Below are positions 26,103-35,159 of a stretch of 64,000 nucleotides of DNA, in pieces. Source of the stretch: Streptomyces sp. BK340 (GTDB lineage: Bacteria > Actinomycetota > Actinomycetes > Streptomycetales > Streptomycetaceae); the NCBI RefSeq assembly GCF_007827595.1, contig NZ_VISR01000002.1:558001-622000 (forward strand), given 5' to 3'. The translations under genes were made by a program, and so were the position numbers. The stretch's first letter is position 1, and every line of letters begins with the position of its first letter. The notes under the pieces were generated by a model, which worked only from the letters and a program-made list of their open reading frames with translations, was not told the origin of the DNA and did not search any database.

Positions 26103-28631
26103 CTACTCGGCCTTGATCGCCGTCAGCATGTTCAGCCGGGCCGCGCGCCGGGCGGGCCACAGGGCGGCCAGGATGCCGACCGCCGCGGCCAGCAGCAGGA
26201 AGACCGCCATCCGGCCCCAGGGCAGGACCAGTTCGTACGTGGCCATCTTCGTGCCCAGCAGCTCACCGGCCGCCCAGCCGAAGAACACGCCCAGACCGAT
26301 GCCGAGCACGCCGCCGAACAGGGAGATCACCAGGGACTCCAGGCGGACCATCCGCTTGACGGCGGCCCGGTCCAGGCCGATCGCGCGGAGCATGCCGATC
26401 TCCTGGGAGCGCTCGAAGACCGACATGGCCAGGGTGTTGATGACGCCGAGGACCGCGACGATCACCGCCATGCCGAGCAGGCCGTAGAGCATGTTCAGCA
26501 TCGTCGTGAACATCTTCGCGATGTCGTTGGAGATGTCCTGCTTGTCCTGGACCTTGATCGCGGGGTTGGAGCCGAGCGCCTTCTCCAGCCGGTCCCTGAC
26601 CGAATCGGAGGCGCCGTCCGCCGTCTTGACCATGACCTGCATGTCCGAGGCGTCGCGCAGGTGCGGGGTGAGGACACTGTTGTCGATCATGATCCCGTTG
26701 AGCATGTCGTTGCCCTCGTAGACCCCGGCGACGGTCAGCTTCTGCGCCTTGCCGTCCTCGTAGTGCACGGTGAACCGCGAACCGGCCTTCCAGCCGTAGT
26801 CCTTGGCCCGGTCCTGGTCCACGACCACCTGCGCGCCGCCGACCTTGAAGGTGCCGTCGGACACCTTGAGGTCCGTCAGCTCGCTGATGGCCGAGCCGTT
26901 GACCCCGGTCAGGAACTCGGTCTGCCCGTCGACGCGGGACACCGCGTTGCGCAGCGGGCTGCTGGCGGTGACGTCGGAGTCGGCGGCGATCTTCTTCGCC
27001 ACGTCGGGGGAGAGCGGGCTGCGGCTGGCCATCGAGACGACGTAGTCGGCACGGATCGCCGAGCTGGCCATCTTGTCGATCGACGTCTGCAGGCTGCCCG
27101 CCATCACCGTCATACCGGTGATCAGGGTCAGGCCGATCATCAGCGCGGACGCCGTGGCCGCCGTACGGCGCGGGTTGCGCACCGAGTTCTGGCGGGCCAG
27201 CTTGCCCGAGACACCGAACACGCGCAGCACCGGGGCGGCGGCCGCGATCAGCGGGCGGGACAGCAGCGGGGTCAGGATGAACACGCCGATGATGAGCAGG
27301 ACCGCACCGAGACCCATCGGGCCCTCGGCGGCGTCGGCGTCCATCGTGGTGGCCATGAGGACCACCGCGACACCGGCCGCCGAGAACAGCGCGCCGAGCG
27401 TGTTGCGCAGCACCAGCGACCTGGTGGTGGCCTGGGCGTGCACGCTGCTCATCGCCGCCACCGGCGGGATCTTCGCGGCCCGGCGGCCCGGCAGCCAGGC
27501 GGCGAGCACGGTGATGACGACGCCGACCGCGAGGGCGGCCACGACGGTGCCCGGCGTGATCACCAGCGGCCCGTCCGGCACGCTCGCGCCGAAGGAGCTC
27601 AGCAGGCTCCGCAGCCCCGCGCCGATGCCGACACCGGCGACCAGACCGGTCACACCGGCGACGGTGCCGACCACGAACGCCTCGATCAGCACCGACCGGG
27701 TGATCTGCCGGCGGGAGGCACCGACCGCCCGCAGCAGGGCCAGTTCCCGGGTGCGCTGGGCGACCAGCATGGTGAAGGTGTTGGCGATGATGAACGTGCC
27801 GACGAACAGGGCGATACCGGCGAAGACCAGCAGGGCCTGCTTCAGACCGCTCATCGAGGAGGAGATCTCCCGCGCCTGGTCGTCGGCGAGCTGCTTGGCG
27901 GTGGTGGTCTCCACCAGTTTCGACGGCAGCGCCTGGTTCAGCGCGGCCCGCAGCGCGGTCTGGCTGGTTCCCGCCGCCGCCTTCACGTCGATCTCGTCGT
28001 ACGCGCCCTTCTTGCCGAACAGCGCCTGGGCGGTCGGCGTGTCGAACAGGGCGAGGCTGCCGCCCGCGGCCACGTTGCCGTCGTCGGTGGTGAAGATGCC
28101 GCTGACGCGCGGGGTGAGCACCGGGCCGTCGACCGAGATGCGCACGGTGTCGCCGACCTTGTAGCCGGCGCGCTCGGCGGTCCTGGAGTCGATCAGGACC
28201 TCGCCCCTGCCGCTGGGCGCGTGGCCGCTGACCAGCGGGTAGCGGGCGTCCTTGGTGCCCCAGTAGTTGCCGCCCTCGGACTGCCAGCCGCCGCCGAGCA
28301 GCTTGCCGTCCTTGTCGGCGATCGCGGTGAAGCCGGTGACGACACCGGTGGCGGAGGCGGCGCCCGGGACCTTGCCCGCCTTGTCGAGCAGTGTCTGGGT
28401 CAGTTCGGGGGTCTTGCCGACCTTGTCGCCCTCGGAGGCCTGGTACTTGGCCGTGACGGCGACGTCGACATGGTCGAAGCCCTTGGCGGAGCTCTTCTGG
28501 TAGGCCTGGGAGATGGTGTTGGTGAAGACCAGCGTCCCGGACACGAACGCCACGCCGAGCATGACGGCGAGCACGGTCATCAGGAGCCGGGCCTTGTGCG
28601 CGAGTACGTTGCGCAGGGCGGTGCGGAACAT
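26103..28631 (-). CDS. ABC transporter permease, MacB/FtsX type, duplicated core
   Basis: The 842-residue membrane protein has two FtsX-like halves. Each has an N-terminal helix and a large extracellular (MacB-PCD) region, followed by a three-helix FtsX bundle. The first half shows the helix MTVLAVMLGVAFVSGTLV and later LLVFAGIALFVGTFIIANTF with LALLRAVGASRRQ. The second shows MLYGLLGMAVIVAVLGVINTLAM with IGMLRAIGLDRAA, then helices to the C-terminus. The ALLRAVG/MLRAIG pair is the coupling-helix signature. These systems use ATP to drive periplasmic or cell-surface conformational change rather than classical transport. It partners the ATPase encoded at 28631–29401, with which it overlaps by one base. 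Confidence 0.93.
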   Translation of the reverse strand: MFRTALRNVLAHKARLLMTVLAVMLGVAFVSGTLVFTNTISQAYQKSSAKGFDHVDVAVTAKYQASEGDKVGKTPELTQTLLDKAGKVPGAASATGVVTGFTAIADKDGKLLGGGWQSEGGNYWGTKDARYPLVSGHAPSGRGEVLIDSRTAERAGYKVGDTVRISVDGPVLTPRVSGIFTTDDGNVAAGGSLALFDTPTAQALFGKKGAYDEIDVKAAAGTSQTALRAALNQALPSKLVETTTAKQLADDQAREISSSMSGLKQALLVFAGIALFVGTFIIANTFTMLVAQRTRELALLRAVGASRRQITRSVLIEAFVVGTVAGVTGLVAGVGIGAGLRSLLSSFGASVPDGPLVITPGTVVAALAVGVVITVLAAWLPGRRAAKIPPVAAMSSVHAQATTRSLVLRNTLGALFSAAGVAVVLMATTMDADAAEGPMGLGAVLLIIGVFILTPLLSRPLIAAAAPVLRVFGVSGKLARQNSVRNPRRTAATASALMIGLTLITGMTVMAGSLQTSIDKMASSAIRADYVVSMASRSPLSPDVAKKIAADSDVTASSPLRNAVSRVDGQTEFLTGVNGSAISELTDLKVSDGTFKVGGAQVVVDQDRAKDYGWKAGSRFTVHYEDGKAQKLTVAGVYEGNDMLNGIMIDNSVLTPHLRDASDMQVMVKTADGASDSVRDRLEKALGSNPAIKVQDKQDISNDIAKMFTTMLNMLYGLLGMAVIVAVLGVINTLAMSVFERSQEIGMLRAIGLDRAAVKRMVRLESLVISLFGGVLGIGLGVFFGWAAGELLGTKMATYELVLPWGRMAVFLLLAAAVGILAALWPARRAARLNMLTAIKAE

Positions 28632-29401
28632 CAGCTGGTACGGCCCTTCGCGTCGAACTGCTTCATCAGGTCGAGCACGGAGTCGGCCGTGGGGCCGTGG
28701 ATCTCGTCCACGATCCGCCCGTCGGCGAGGAAGACCACGCGGTCCGCGTAGGCCGCGGCGACCGGGTCGTGGGTCACCATGACCACCGTCTGGCCCAGCT
28801 CCCGAACGGAGTTGCGCAGGAAGCCCAGCACCTCGGCGCCGGAGCGCGAGTCGAGGTTTCCGGTCGGCTCGTCACCGAAGATGATCTCGGGCCTGGAGGC
28901 GAGCGCGCGGGCGACGGCGACGCGCTGCTGCTGGCCTCCGGACAGCTGCGAGGGCCGGTGGCTGAGCCGCCCGGAGAGGCCGACCATCTGGATGACCTGG
29001 TCCAGCCACGCCTTGTCGGCCTTGCGGCCCGCGATGTCCATCGGGAGGGTGATGTTCTCCAGCGCGGTCAGCGTGGGCAGCAGGTTGAAGGCCTGGAAGA
29101 TGAAGCCGATCTTGTCCCGCCGCAACTTGGTGAGCTGCCTGTCCTTCAGGGAGCCCAGCTCGGTGTCGCCGATCCGCACGGACCCCGAGGAGAAGTTGTC
29201 CAGGCCCGCCACGCAGTGCATCAGCGTGGACTTGCCGGAGCCGGACGGGCCCATGATCGCGGTGAACTCGGCCTGCCGGAAGTCGACGGAGACCCGGTCC
29301 AGGGCGACCACCCGGGTCTCGCCCTGCCCATAGATCTTCGACAGCTCCGTGGCGCGTGCGGCCACGGCCGTGGTCCGGCCGGCGGTGGGTGTGGTGGTCA
29401 C
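28631..29401 (-). CDS. ABC transporter ATP-binding protein (LolD/MacB type)
   Basis: The 256-residue ATPase drives the FtsX-type permease. It has Walker A MGPSGSGKST, the Q-loop FIFQAFNLLPTLTALEN, the signature LSGGQQQRVAVARALASRPEII, Walker B IFGDEPTGNLD and the H-loop VMVTHDPVAAAYADR. A glutamate follows the Walker B aspartate as in active enzymes. It belongs to the lipoprotein/antimicrobial-peptide export subfamily, but the substrate is unknown. The GTG start at 29401 follows AGGAG by nine bases. The stop overlaps the permease start by one base, so both are read from one transcript. No two-component system is adjacent, so regulation cannot be predicted. Confidence 0.95.
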   Translation of the reverse strand: MTTTPTAGRTTAVAARATELSKIYGQGETRVVALDRVSVDFRQAEFTAIMGPSGSGKSTLMHCVAGLDNFSSGSVRIGDTELGSLKDRQLTKLRRDKIGFIFQAFNLLPTLTALENITLPMDIAGRKADKAWLDQVIQMVGLSGRLSHRPSQLSGGQQQRVAVARALASRPEIIFGDEPTGNLDSRSGAEVLGFLRNSVRELGQTVVMVTHDPVAAAYADRVVFLADGRIVDEIHGPTADSVLDLMKQFDAKGRTS

Positions 29402-29792
29402 GGGAAGGTGCTCCTGTCGGGACGACGTCGGTTCGTGGGGACGTATCCATCGTCCCGGCCGCCGGTGCCCGTGTAGTCAGTCGCTGATCCGGTTCCGAGG
29501 GGCGACTCCGGTCGGACGGAACGGGCCCGAGTCATACCTGGGGAGGACGGGCGACCCTGACGCCCGCAAGGTCCAGAACCGGACGACCGCCCTCGTTCGG
29601 TAGGTGAAATTCCGTCATTCCGCGTACGCACGCGCCCACGCCACGTCACGCTATTGGCAAGTGCGGATGGCTCGTTCCATGGGCTGATGCACCCTCAGAC
29701 GTCAATAAAATAAGACAACATCGGGCCGTCCCCTCCGCTGTTCGAGGGATGCGCACCGATAGGCTCAAAAATCGAAGCGGAGCCCATGGCCT
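29402..29792 (+). other. Intergenic region upstream of bldA
   Basis: No gene was supported here. The 391 bp contain the divergent promoter of the ABC operon on the minus strand. An AT-rich stretch at 29700–29720 (AATAAAATAAG) is unusual for this genome. TAGGCT at 29760–29765 is a likely −10 box for bldA and would give a transcript start about 20 bp before the tRNA. Confidence 0.45.
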
Positions 29793-29876
29793 GCCCGGAT
29801 GGTGGAATGCAGACACGGCGAGCTTAAACCTCGCTGCCCCTTCGCGGGCGTGCCGGTTCAAGTCCGGCTCCGGGCA
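29793..29876 (+). tRNA. bldA: tRNA-Leu (UAA), bldA-type
   Basis: An 84-nt tRNA folds with acceptor GCCCGGA/TCCGGGC (29793–29799 with 29869–29875), anticodon stem GCGAG/CTCGC around loop CTTAAAC (anticodon TAA at 29825–29827), a long variable arm typical of leucine tRNAs, and a T-arm GCCGG-TTCAAGT-CCGGC. The CCA end is not encoded. This is the only tRNA expected to read UUA, which is very rare in Streptomyces. The sequence matches S. coelicolor bldA as I remember it. bldA controls aerial growth and antibiotic production through UUA-containing regulators such as adpA. I noticed no in-frame TTA codon in this window, but the search was by eye. Confidence 0.97.
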
Positions 29877-29916
29877 CTTTCCGCCGCCCCGCACAGGCTG
29901 CGGACCGCCCTCGGGC

Positions 29917-30822
29917 TCAGCCGAGGTAGAGATCCCTGTGCGCGGCCACGAACGTCTCGACCGACTGTGCGGGGACACCCGTCACCCGTTCGACGTCGTC
30001 GGAGGCGCGGTCGTAGCGGTTCTCGCGGTGCAGCCGTGCCATCGTGGCGATGTGCTGTTCGGTGTGCGGCGGCAGGCCCGCCTTCGCGAGCACCTCCTCC
30101 CGCCACTGGTCCAGGGGCATGTCCGTGTAGGTCACCGGACGCCCGAGCGCTCGCGAGAACTCCTCGGCCATCTCCGTCATGTCGAGCGTGCGGGGGCCGG
30201 TCAGCTCGTAGACCTTCCCGATGTGCGGCGCCGGGTCGGGAAGCACCTCGGCGACCACCCGGGCGACGTCGACCACGGCAACCGGCGAGGTGCGCCCGGT
30301 GCCGAACGGCAGCGCGATCGTGCCGTTCGCCCGGATCGACCGTGCCGCCAGCGTGGTGAACAGCGGATTGTCCAGGAACGACGTCGGCCTGATGTGCACC
30401 ACCGGCAGGCCCGACCAGTTCAGCACCTGCTCCGCCAGCCAGTGCAGCCGCTGCTGGTTCGACTCGGAGGTGCTGGTGGCGGTCATCTGGGAGACGGTCA
30501 TCTGGGACATGTCGATCAGGCCGTCCAGTTCTCCGTGCTCCCGGGCGACGCTCGCCACCACGGTGGCCGCCAGCAGATGGTCCGGTGACACGGGCATCGC
30601 GAAGTACATGCTCCGCACACCCTTCAGGGCGCCCGCGACGCTCTCGGGCCGGGTCAGATCACCGAGCACGACCTCCGCGCCGAGCGCCCGCAGCGCGGCG
30701 GCACGCTCGTCGTCGCGGCGGACCATCACGCGCACGGGCACGCCCTGCGCGCGCAGTTGCCCCAGGGCGGTGCGGCCGACGTCACCGGCGTTGGCGATGA
30801 GGACGAGGTCGCTGGAAGCCAT
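29917..30822 (-). CDS. NmrA/SDR-type NAD(P)-binding oxidoreductase
   Basis: The 301-residue protein has a Rossmann fold with ASSDLVLIANAGDVGRTALG at the N-terminus. The usual GxxGxxG motif is altered to NAGDVG, so NAD(P) binding is likely but atypical. VRVMVRRDD supports a preference for NADP(H). A C-terminal part similar to NmrA and quinone-oxidoreductase-like proteins follows (SPVAVVDVARVVAEVL, YELTGPRTLDMTEMA). Substrate is unknown. The start ATG 30822 has AAGGAG nearby. Its stop is 41 bp from the convergent bldA tRNA, so read-through might affect either gene. Confidence 0.82.
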   Translation of the reverse strand: MASSDLVLIANAGDVGRTALGQLRAQGVPVRVMVRRDDERAAALRALGAEVVLGDLTRPESVAGALKGVRSMYFAMPVSPDHLLAATVVASVAREHGELDGLIDMSQMTVSQMTATSTSESNQQRLHWLAEQVLNWSGLPVVHIRPTSFLDNPLFTTLAARSIRANGTIALPFGTGRTSPVAVVDVARVVAEVLPDPAPHIGKVYELTGPRTLDMTEMAEEFSRALGRPVTYTDMPLDQWREEVLAKAGLPPHTEQHIATMARLHRENRYDRASDDVERVTGVPAQSVETFVAAHRDLYLG

Positions 30823-31081
30823 CGGTCGATCTCCTTCCGAGGGGCCGGACACAGTGGGGGGAATCGCGTCGTCGCTTCGGCCCCGGGCATCTGGAGCATA
30901 GGCTCGTACGGCGGAGGGGGCCTCCGGAGGAGACCGTGCCCCCCGACCGACCTGCCCCGCCGATCCGTGCACCGACGTGACCGTTGACACCCGACGCCCG
31001 CGCCCGGAGACTCCCCTCCCAAGTGCGTGAAGAAAATTTCACCAGGCGAACTGAATGCGTGTCAGAGGGAAGGGGCCGCCG

Positions 31082-32308
31082 ATGCGCACCACCGTCGGGA
31101 TCATCGGAGCCGGTCCGGCCGGGTTGCTGCTCGCGCGGCTGCTGCACCGCGCCGGCATCGACTCGGTCGTCCTGGAGAGCCGCGACCGCGCCTACGTGGA
31201 GCACCGGCAGCGCGCCGGGATCCTGGAACAGGGCACGGTGGACGTGCTGCGCGAGGCCGGGGCCGGACGGCGGATGGAACGGGAGGGGCTCAGGCACGAC
31301 GGCATCGAACTGCGCTTCGGCCGACGGCGTCATCGCGTCGACCTCCCCGGGCTCACCGGCGGGCGGTCCGTGACGGTCTACGCCCAGACGGAGGTCTGCA
31401 AGGACCTCATCGCCCTCCAGCTGGAGGAGGGCGGCCCGCTCCTGTTCGGGGCGGAGGCCCTCGCCGTCGAGGGCGCGGAGGGCGACCGGCCGCGGATCCC
31501 CTTCCGGCACCAAGGGCGCGAGGACGTGCTGGAGTGCGACTACGTCGTCGGCTGTGACGGCTTCTGGGGCGTGGCCAGAAAGGCCTTCCCGGCCGCCGTC
31601 TCCCGGGTGTTCGAACGGTCGTACCCCTATGCCTGGCTCGGCGTCCTCGCCGACGTCGCCCCCTCGCACGACGAACTGGTCTACGCCCGCCACGACCGAG
31701 GCTTCGCCCTGCTGTCCATGCGTCCGCCCGTCGCCCGCCGGCGCCCTTGCGGGGAAGCCGCTCCGCTCTCCGTCGAATCCTTCGTGTCCCGGCTCTACCT
31801 CCAGGTGCCGGCGGACGCGAGGGCCGAGGAGTGGAGCGACGACGCGGTCTGGGCCGAACTGGAGACGCGCTCGGCGACCGACGACGGCTGGACGCTGGAG
31901 CGTGGCCCGATCACCCAGAAGTCCGTCACCCCCATGCGCTCCTTCGTGCACGAACCGATGCGCCACGGCCGGCTCTTCCTCGCCGGTGACGCCGCCCACA
32001 TCGTGCCGCCCACGGGTGCGAAGGGGCTGAACCTGGCCGTCGGGGACGCCGTGACCTTCGTCCGGGCGCTCGTCCACCAGCGGGAGACCGGCTCCCCCGG
32101 CCTCCTCGACGCCTACTCGACGACCTGCCTGCGCCGCGTCTGGCAGGCCGAACGGTTCTCCTACGACATGACGACCCTGCTCCATCGCGCCCCGGACGCC
32201 ACCGACTTCGACGCCCGCCTCCAGCTGGCCCGGCTGGAACGGATCGCCACCTCCCGCGCGGCCGAGACCGATCTGGCCGAGGCCTATACCGGCTTCTCCT
32301 TGGACTGA
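31082..32308 (+). CDS. pobA: 4-hydroxybenzoate 3-monooxygenase-type flavoprotein
   Basis: The 408-residue FAD and NAD(P)H-dependent hydroxylase would convert 4-hydroxybenzoate to protocatechuate. It shows the FAD motif VGIIGAGPAGLLLARLL, the DG motif VVGCDGFWGVARKAF, VTPMRSFVHEPM near the substrate site, and the second FAD motif RLFLAGDAAHIVPPTGAKGLNLA. The length is close to classical PobA (about 394). No protocatechuate-degradation genes are next to it, so it may feed a distant pathway, or it may use a related aromatic acid. ATG 31082 follows GAAGGGG. A GTG-initiated longer form (31055) is less likely. Confidence 0.85.
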   Translation: MRTTVGIIGAGPAGLLLARLLHRAGIDSVVLESRDRAYVEHRQRAGILEQGTVDVLREAGAGRRMEREGLRHDGIELRFGRRRHRVDLPGLTGGRSVTVYAQTEVCKDLIALQLEEGGPLLFGAEALAVEGAEGDRPRIPFRHQGREDVLECDYVVGCDGFWGVARKAFPAAVSRVFERSYPYAWLGVLADVAPSHDELVYARHDRGFALLSMRPPVARRRPCGEAAPLSVESFVSRLYLQVPADARAEEWSDDAVWAELETRSATDDGWTLERGPITQKSVTPMRSFVHEPMRHGRLFLAGDAAHIVPPTGAKGLNLAVGDAVTFVRALVHQRETGSPGLLDAYSTTCLRRVWQAERFSYDMTTLLHRAPDATDFDARLQLARLERIATSRAAETDLAEAYTGFSLD

Positions 32309-32454
32309 GCGGCCCATGGCCGGGAATGAGCCTTCCGGTTAGCGTGTTGCGCAGCACGGCAGGGGAAAGATCCTTCCCAGGTATCACGGTCGATCCTTTG
32401 CCAATCCATTACTCTTGAGGCCGAGGCCCCGCACGGCGGCCATGGAGGAGTGAA

Positions 32455-33309
32455 ATGAGGAGCAGCAACCCGGTCTTCTCGCGACGGGGGTTCAGCCGCG
32501 ACAACGGCTACGCCGGCTTCAACACCGCAGCGCAGGCCGGGTACGCACAGGGCAACCCGTACGCGCAGAACCCCTACGCCCAGAACCCCTACGGCCAGCA
32601 GGGTGTCGGCGCTCCGCCGCAGGCCCCGGCCACCACCGGCCGGATGACGATGGACGACGTCGTCATGCGTTCGGCCCTCACGCTGGGCACGGTCGCCGTC
32701 GGCGCCGTCCTCGCCTGGGTGCTGCTGCCGGTCTCCACGACCAGCTACGGCCTCGCCTTCGGCGCCGGGATCATCGCGATGGTCCTGGGACTGGTGCAGA
32801 GCTTCAAGCGCACCCCGTCGCCCGCGCTCATCCTGGGCTACGCCGCCTTCGAGGGCATCTTCCTCGGCGTCATCAGCGAGATCTACAACAGCCGCTGGAG
32901 CGGCGCGCCCTTCCAGGCGGTGCTCGGCACCATGGCGGTCTCGGCCGCGACCCTGCTGATCTACAAGGCCGGCTGGATCCGCGTCACCGCCCGCTACGCC
33001 CGCATCGGCATGGCCATCGCCATCGCCTTCGTCCTCGTCATGGCGGTCAACCTGCTGCTGGTCGCGTTCGGCGTGGCCGAGCACGGCGGCCTGCGCAGCA
33101 TGGGCCCGCTCGGCGCGATCGTCGGCATCATCGCCATCGTGCTCGGCGCGTTCTTCCTGACCCTCGACTTCAAGCAGATCGAGGACGGCATCGCCTACGG
33201 CGCCCCGCGCAGCGAATCCTGGCTCGCCGCGTTCGGCCTCACCATGACCCTGGTGTGGATCTACGTGGAGATGCTGCGGCTGGTGGCGATCTTCAGCAAC
33301 AACGACTAA
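32455..33309 (+). CDS. Bax inhibitor-1/YccA family membrane protein
   Basis: The 284-residue protein has an Asn/Pro/Tyr/Gly-rich N-terminus (about 1–65, with NPYAQNPYAQNPYGQQG) and seven predicted membrane helices from about residue 75 (for example ALTLGTVAVGAVLAWVLLPV and LGAIVGIIAIVLGAFFLTLDF). The C-terminal half matches the Bax-inhibitor-1 group, whose bacterial members include YccA and YbhL. The conserved Asp of the last helices is present (LTLDFKQIEDGI). These proteins are thought to act as pH-sensitive Ca2+ leak channels or protease modulators. ATG 32455 follows GGAGGAG. The gene ends at a bidirectional terminator. Confidence 0.88.
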   Translation: MRSSNPVFSRRGFSRDNGYAGFNTAAQAGYAQGNPYAQNPYAQNPYGQQGVGAPPQAPATTGRMTMDDVVMRSALTLGTVAVGAVLAWVLLPVSTTSYGLAFGAGIIAMVLGLVQSFKRTPSPALILGYAAFEGIFLGVISEIYNSRWSGAPFQAVLGTMAVSAATLLIYKAGWIRVTARYARIGMAIAIAFVLVMAVNLLLVAFGVAEHGGLRSMGPLGAIVGIIAIVLGAFFLTLDFKQIEDGIAYGAPRSESWLAAFGLTMTLVWIYVEMLRLVAIFSNND

Positions 33310-33328
33310 GCCGACACGCCGGTCGTAC

Positions 33329-33388
33329 GAGAGGGCCCCGGGCTGTCACCACTTGCGGCTGCCAGCCGCGTGGTGCCGGGGCCCTCTC
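33329..33388. terminator. Bidirectional terminator with long stem
   Basis: A 13-bp perfect outer stem (33329–33341 with 33376–33388) encloses a second stem-loop. It lies between the convergent Bax-inhibitor and small DUF4287-like genes. Confidence 0.8.
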
Positions 33389-33394
33389 GGTGTC

Positions 33395-33625
33395 TCAGAG
33401 CAGCTTGCGGGCTGCCCTCCTCAGGTCGTACTCGTGGACGAGCGCCTTCGCGTGGCCGTACGCGAGGTCGTACTCGTGCCGGAGCCAGCTGACCTTCTCC
33501 TCGAAGCGGAACAGGGCGGGGCCTTCTTCAACGGTGCGCAGCCAGTCGGAGACTTCGCGGCCGGTGCAGTGCGGAATGCGGGCGAGCAGATTGCGGTGGG
33601 TCTCCTCGGAGAAGAGCTGGGACAT
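33395..33625 (-). CDS. Small DUF4287-like protein
   Basis: The 76-residue product has MSQLFSEETHRNLLARI, then HCTGREVSDWLRTVEE and the block FRFEEKVSWLRHEYDLAYGHAKALVHEYDLRRAARK. That block is the hallmark of the DUF4287 family, small proteins of unknown role. ATG 33625 is chosen because the extra upstream residues are not family-like. It lies between the Bax-inhibitor gene and the small gene at 33725, all with different orientations. No function can be assigned. Confidence 0.72.
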   Translation of the reverse strand: MSQLFSEETHRNLLARIPHCTGREVSDWLRTVEEGPALFRFEEKVSWLRHEYDLAYGHAKALVHEYDLRRAARKLL

Positions 33626-33724
33626 CGGCGCCTCCGAACGCAAAGGGGATGTAAGCCGGTCCTTCACGTCACCGTGCCTGAGCGTTCGCGTATTGGCAAC
33701 AGTGCGGCGCGTTACGCTCGGCGC

Positions 33725-34036
33725 GTGGTTGATACGACGCCCTTGACCCGAGCAGTGGATCACTTCGCCGACCGGTTGCGGGCGGCTCCGCAGAGCCGGC
33801 TCCAACGCGGCGCCGCGGCCGAGGCCTTGGCCGTGGCCAGGGAACTCTCACGGCGGGCACAGCTGCTGGAGGAGCCCGCCGCGGAGCCCCGGGAGATGCC
33901 GGACGCCGGCATGTTCGCGGCAGCCGACCAAATCATGGTGGCCGGGCACGACTTGGCGGTGCTGCTGGAGAACGCGGACCAGGTCACCGAGGCCGTGGAG
34001 CTGGTGGAGGAGGCCCGTAAAAGAGCCGGGGTCTGA
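33725..34036 (+). CDS. Small helical protein, possibly from a leaderless mRNA
   Basis: The 103-residue product is predicted to be mostly alpha-helical (AVDHFADRLRAAPQSRLQRGAAAEALAVARELSRRAQLLE, then EMPDAGMFAAADQIMVAGHDLAVLLE). No catalytic motif or signal is seen. GTG 33725 has no Shine–Dalgarno site. A TACGCT −10-like box ends seven bases before it, so transcription may start at the GTG itself. The gene is flanked by convergent minus-strand genes, and a 99-bp divergent region separates it from the DUF4287-like gene. I do not recognise the family. Confidence 0.65.
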   Translation: MVDTTPLTRAVDHFADRLRAAPQSRLQRGAAAEALAVARELSRRAQLLEEPAAEPREMPDAGMFAAADQIMVAGHDLAVLLENADQVTEAVELVEEARKRAGV

Positions 34037-34047
34037 CGTCGGAGCCG

Positions 34048-34869
34048 TCAGAGCGACGCGATGACCCGGTCGGCCAGGATGTAGACCGTGTCCTTGCCGC
34101 AGGCGAAGGTCAGGGTGTAGGCGCCCGAGATGCCCGAGCCGCCGAGGAGGTACGGGGTCTCGCCCTTGCGCAGGGCCGCTGCCAGGTGCTCGGCCGTCTC
34201 ACGGTGGCCGGGGGTCATGCACAGGGTCGTGCCGTCGGCGAAGACGTAGACGTCGAGGGTGCCGAGGGGGCCGGGGCGTACGTCGGAGAGCTCGACCTGG
34301 TCGGCGGCCAGCTGCTCCAGTGTGGTCACCGTGCGCTCGTGGTCGTTCACGGCGGGCGACTGCACCGGCACGAAGTCGGGGTGCGAGGGGTGGCGGCGGC
34401 GGGCCGCGGCCAGCTCGGGTGAGTCCGTCGGGGCGGCTCCCTGGACGAAGTCCTTGGGGGAGAACTCGTCGGCCTCCGTGGACGGCTCGGCCGCCGGCTC
34501 CAGCGGCTCCAGACCGGCGAAGTCGGCCTGCCGGGGCAGGAACAGGTCGTTCTCGGGGAGGCCGAGCAGAGAGGGCGCGTCGGAGGCGTCACGGGCCTCC
34601 TGGGCGGCCCAGAACGCACGGGCCTCGGCCAGCTCGCGCTCACGCTCCTCGGCGAGCGCCTCGGCCACGGCCGCGCGTATCTCGTCCGTGTCGGCGGCCG
34701 TGCGGGCCGCGGGCAGCAGTGCTCCCAGGGCGGCGGCCTGGTTCTCGGCGAGCTGGGCCTGCAGCTCCGCGAGCTGGCGGCGCAGCTTCAGCACGGTGCG
34801 CAGGACGGCGACGCCCACGGCGCCCGTGGCGGCCGTGGTGAGCAGCAGGGCGATGGGCAAGGCGCTCAC
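34048..34869 (-). CDS. Membrane-anchored coiled-coil protein of unknown function
   Basis: The 273-residue protein has an N-terminal membrane helix (MSALPIALLLTTAATGAVGVAVL), then a coiled coil (KLRRQLAELQAQLAENQAAA to EERERELAEARAFWAAQEA, about 28–93). A central acidic, proline-containing linker follows, and then a C-terminal globular domain from about 170 to 273 containing LSDVRPGPLGTLDVYVFADGTTLCM and LLGGSGISGAYTLTFACGKDTVYIL. Two cysteines in the last part might form a metal or disulfide site. A GTG start at 34869 follows GGGAGTAC. I do not recognise the family. Its stop lies 12 bp from the end of the convergent gene at 33725. Confidence 0.72.
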   Translation of the reverse strand: MSALPIALLLTTAATGAVGVAVLRTVLKLRRQLAELQAQLAENQAAALGALLPAARTAADTDEIRAAVAEALAEERERELAEARAFWAAQEARDASDAPSLLGLPENDLFLPRQADFAGLEPLEPAAEPSTEADEFSPKDFVQGAAPTDSPELAAARRRHPSHPDFVPVQSPAVNDHERTVTTLEQLAADQVELSDVRPGPLGTLDVYVFADGTTLCMTPGHRETAEHLAAALRKGETPYLLGGSGISGAYTLTFACGKDTVYILADRVIASL

Positions 34870-35072
34870 TGACGTACTCCCAGGTTCAAAGTCGACCCCC
34901 GACTTCCTAACATCAGCTTGAAGGGCGGACTAAGCAGCTGTCAGTGCGTAACGTCACGAAACGGACAGGACTTTGGGCTCATGGTTTCGCCCGTCACCGC
35001 GCTGACCTGCGCTGACCTGCAGCGATACCTCCGGCGAGGGAGATAGGTCACATCCTGGGGGAGATTGGATCA

Positions 35073-35113
35073 CAAAAAGACCCAGAACCCGGGTGTTTTC
35101 CGGGTTCTGGGTC
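35073..35113 (-). terminator. Terminator of the thiolase gene
   Basis: A perfect 14-bp stem (35079–35092 with 35100–35113) is followed on the minus strand by TTTTTG. It lies 46 bp after the stop of the thiolase gene. The window has few terminators with such a T tract. Confidence 0.9.
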
Positions 35114-35159
35114 GATTCCTGACCTTCCGTACCCGCTCGGCTACCGAGGGTGGATCAGG

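Noticed and set aside
25845..28751. A 968-residue plus-strand frame across the ABC transporter genes
   Set aside because: It is the complement of two well-supported ABC genes, and its sequence is a Gly/Arg/His-rich artefact.
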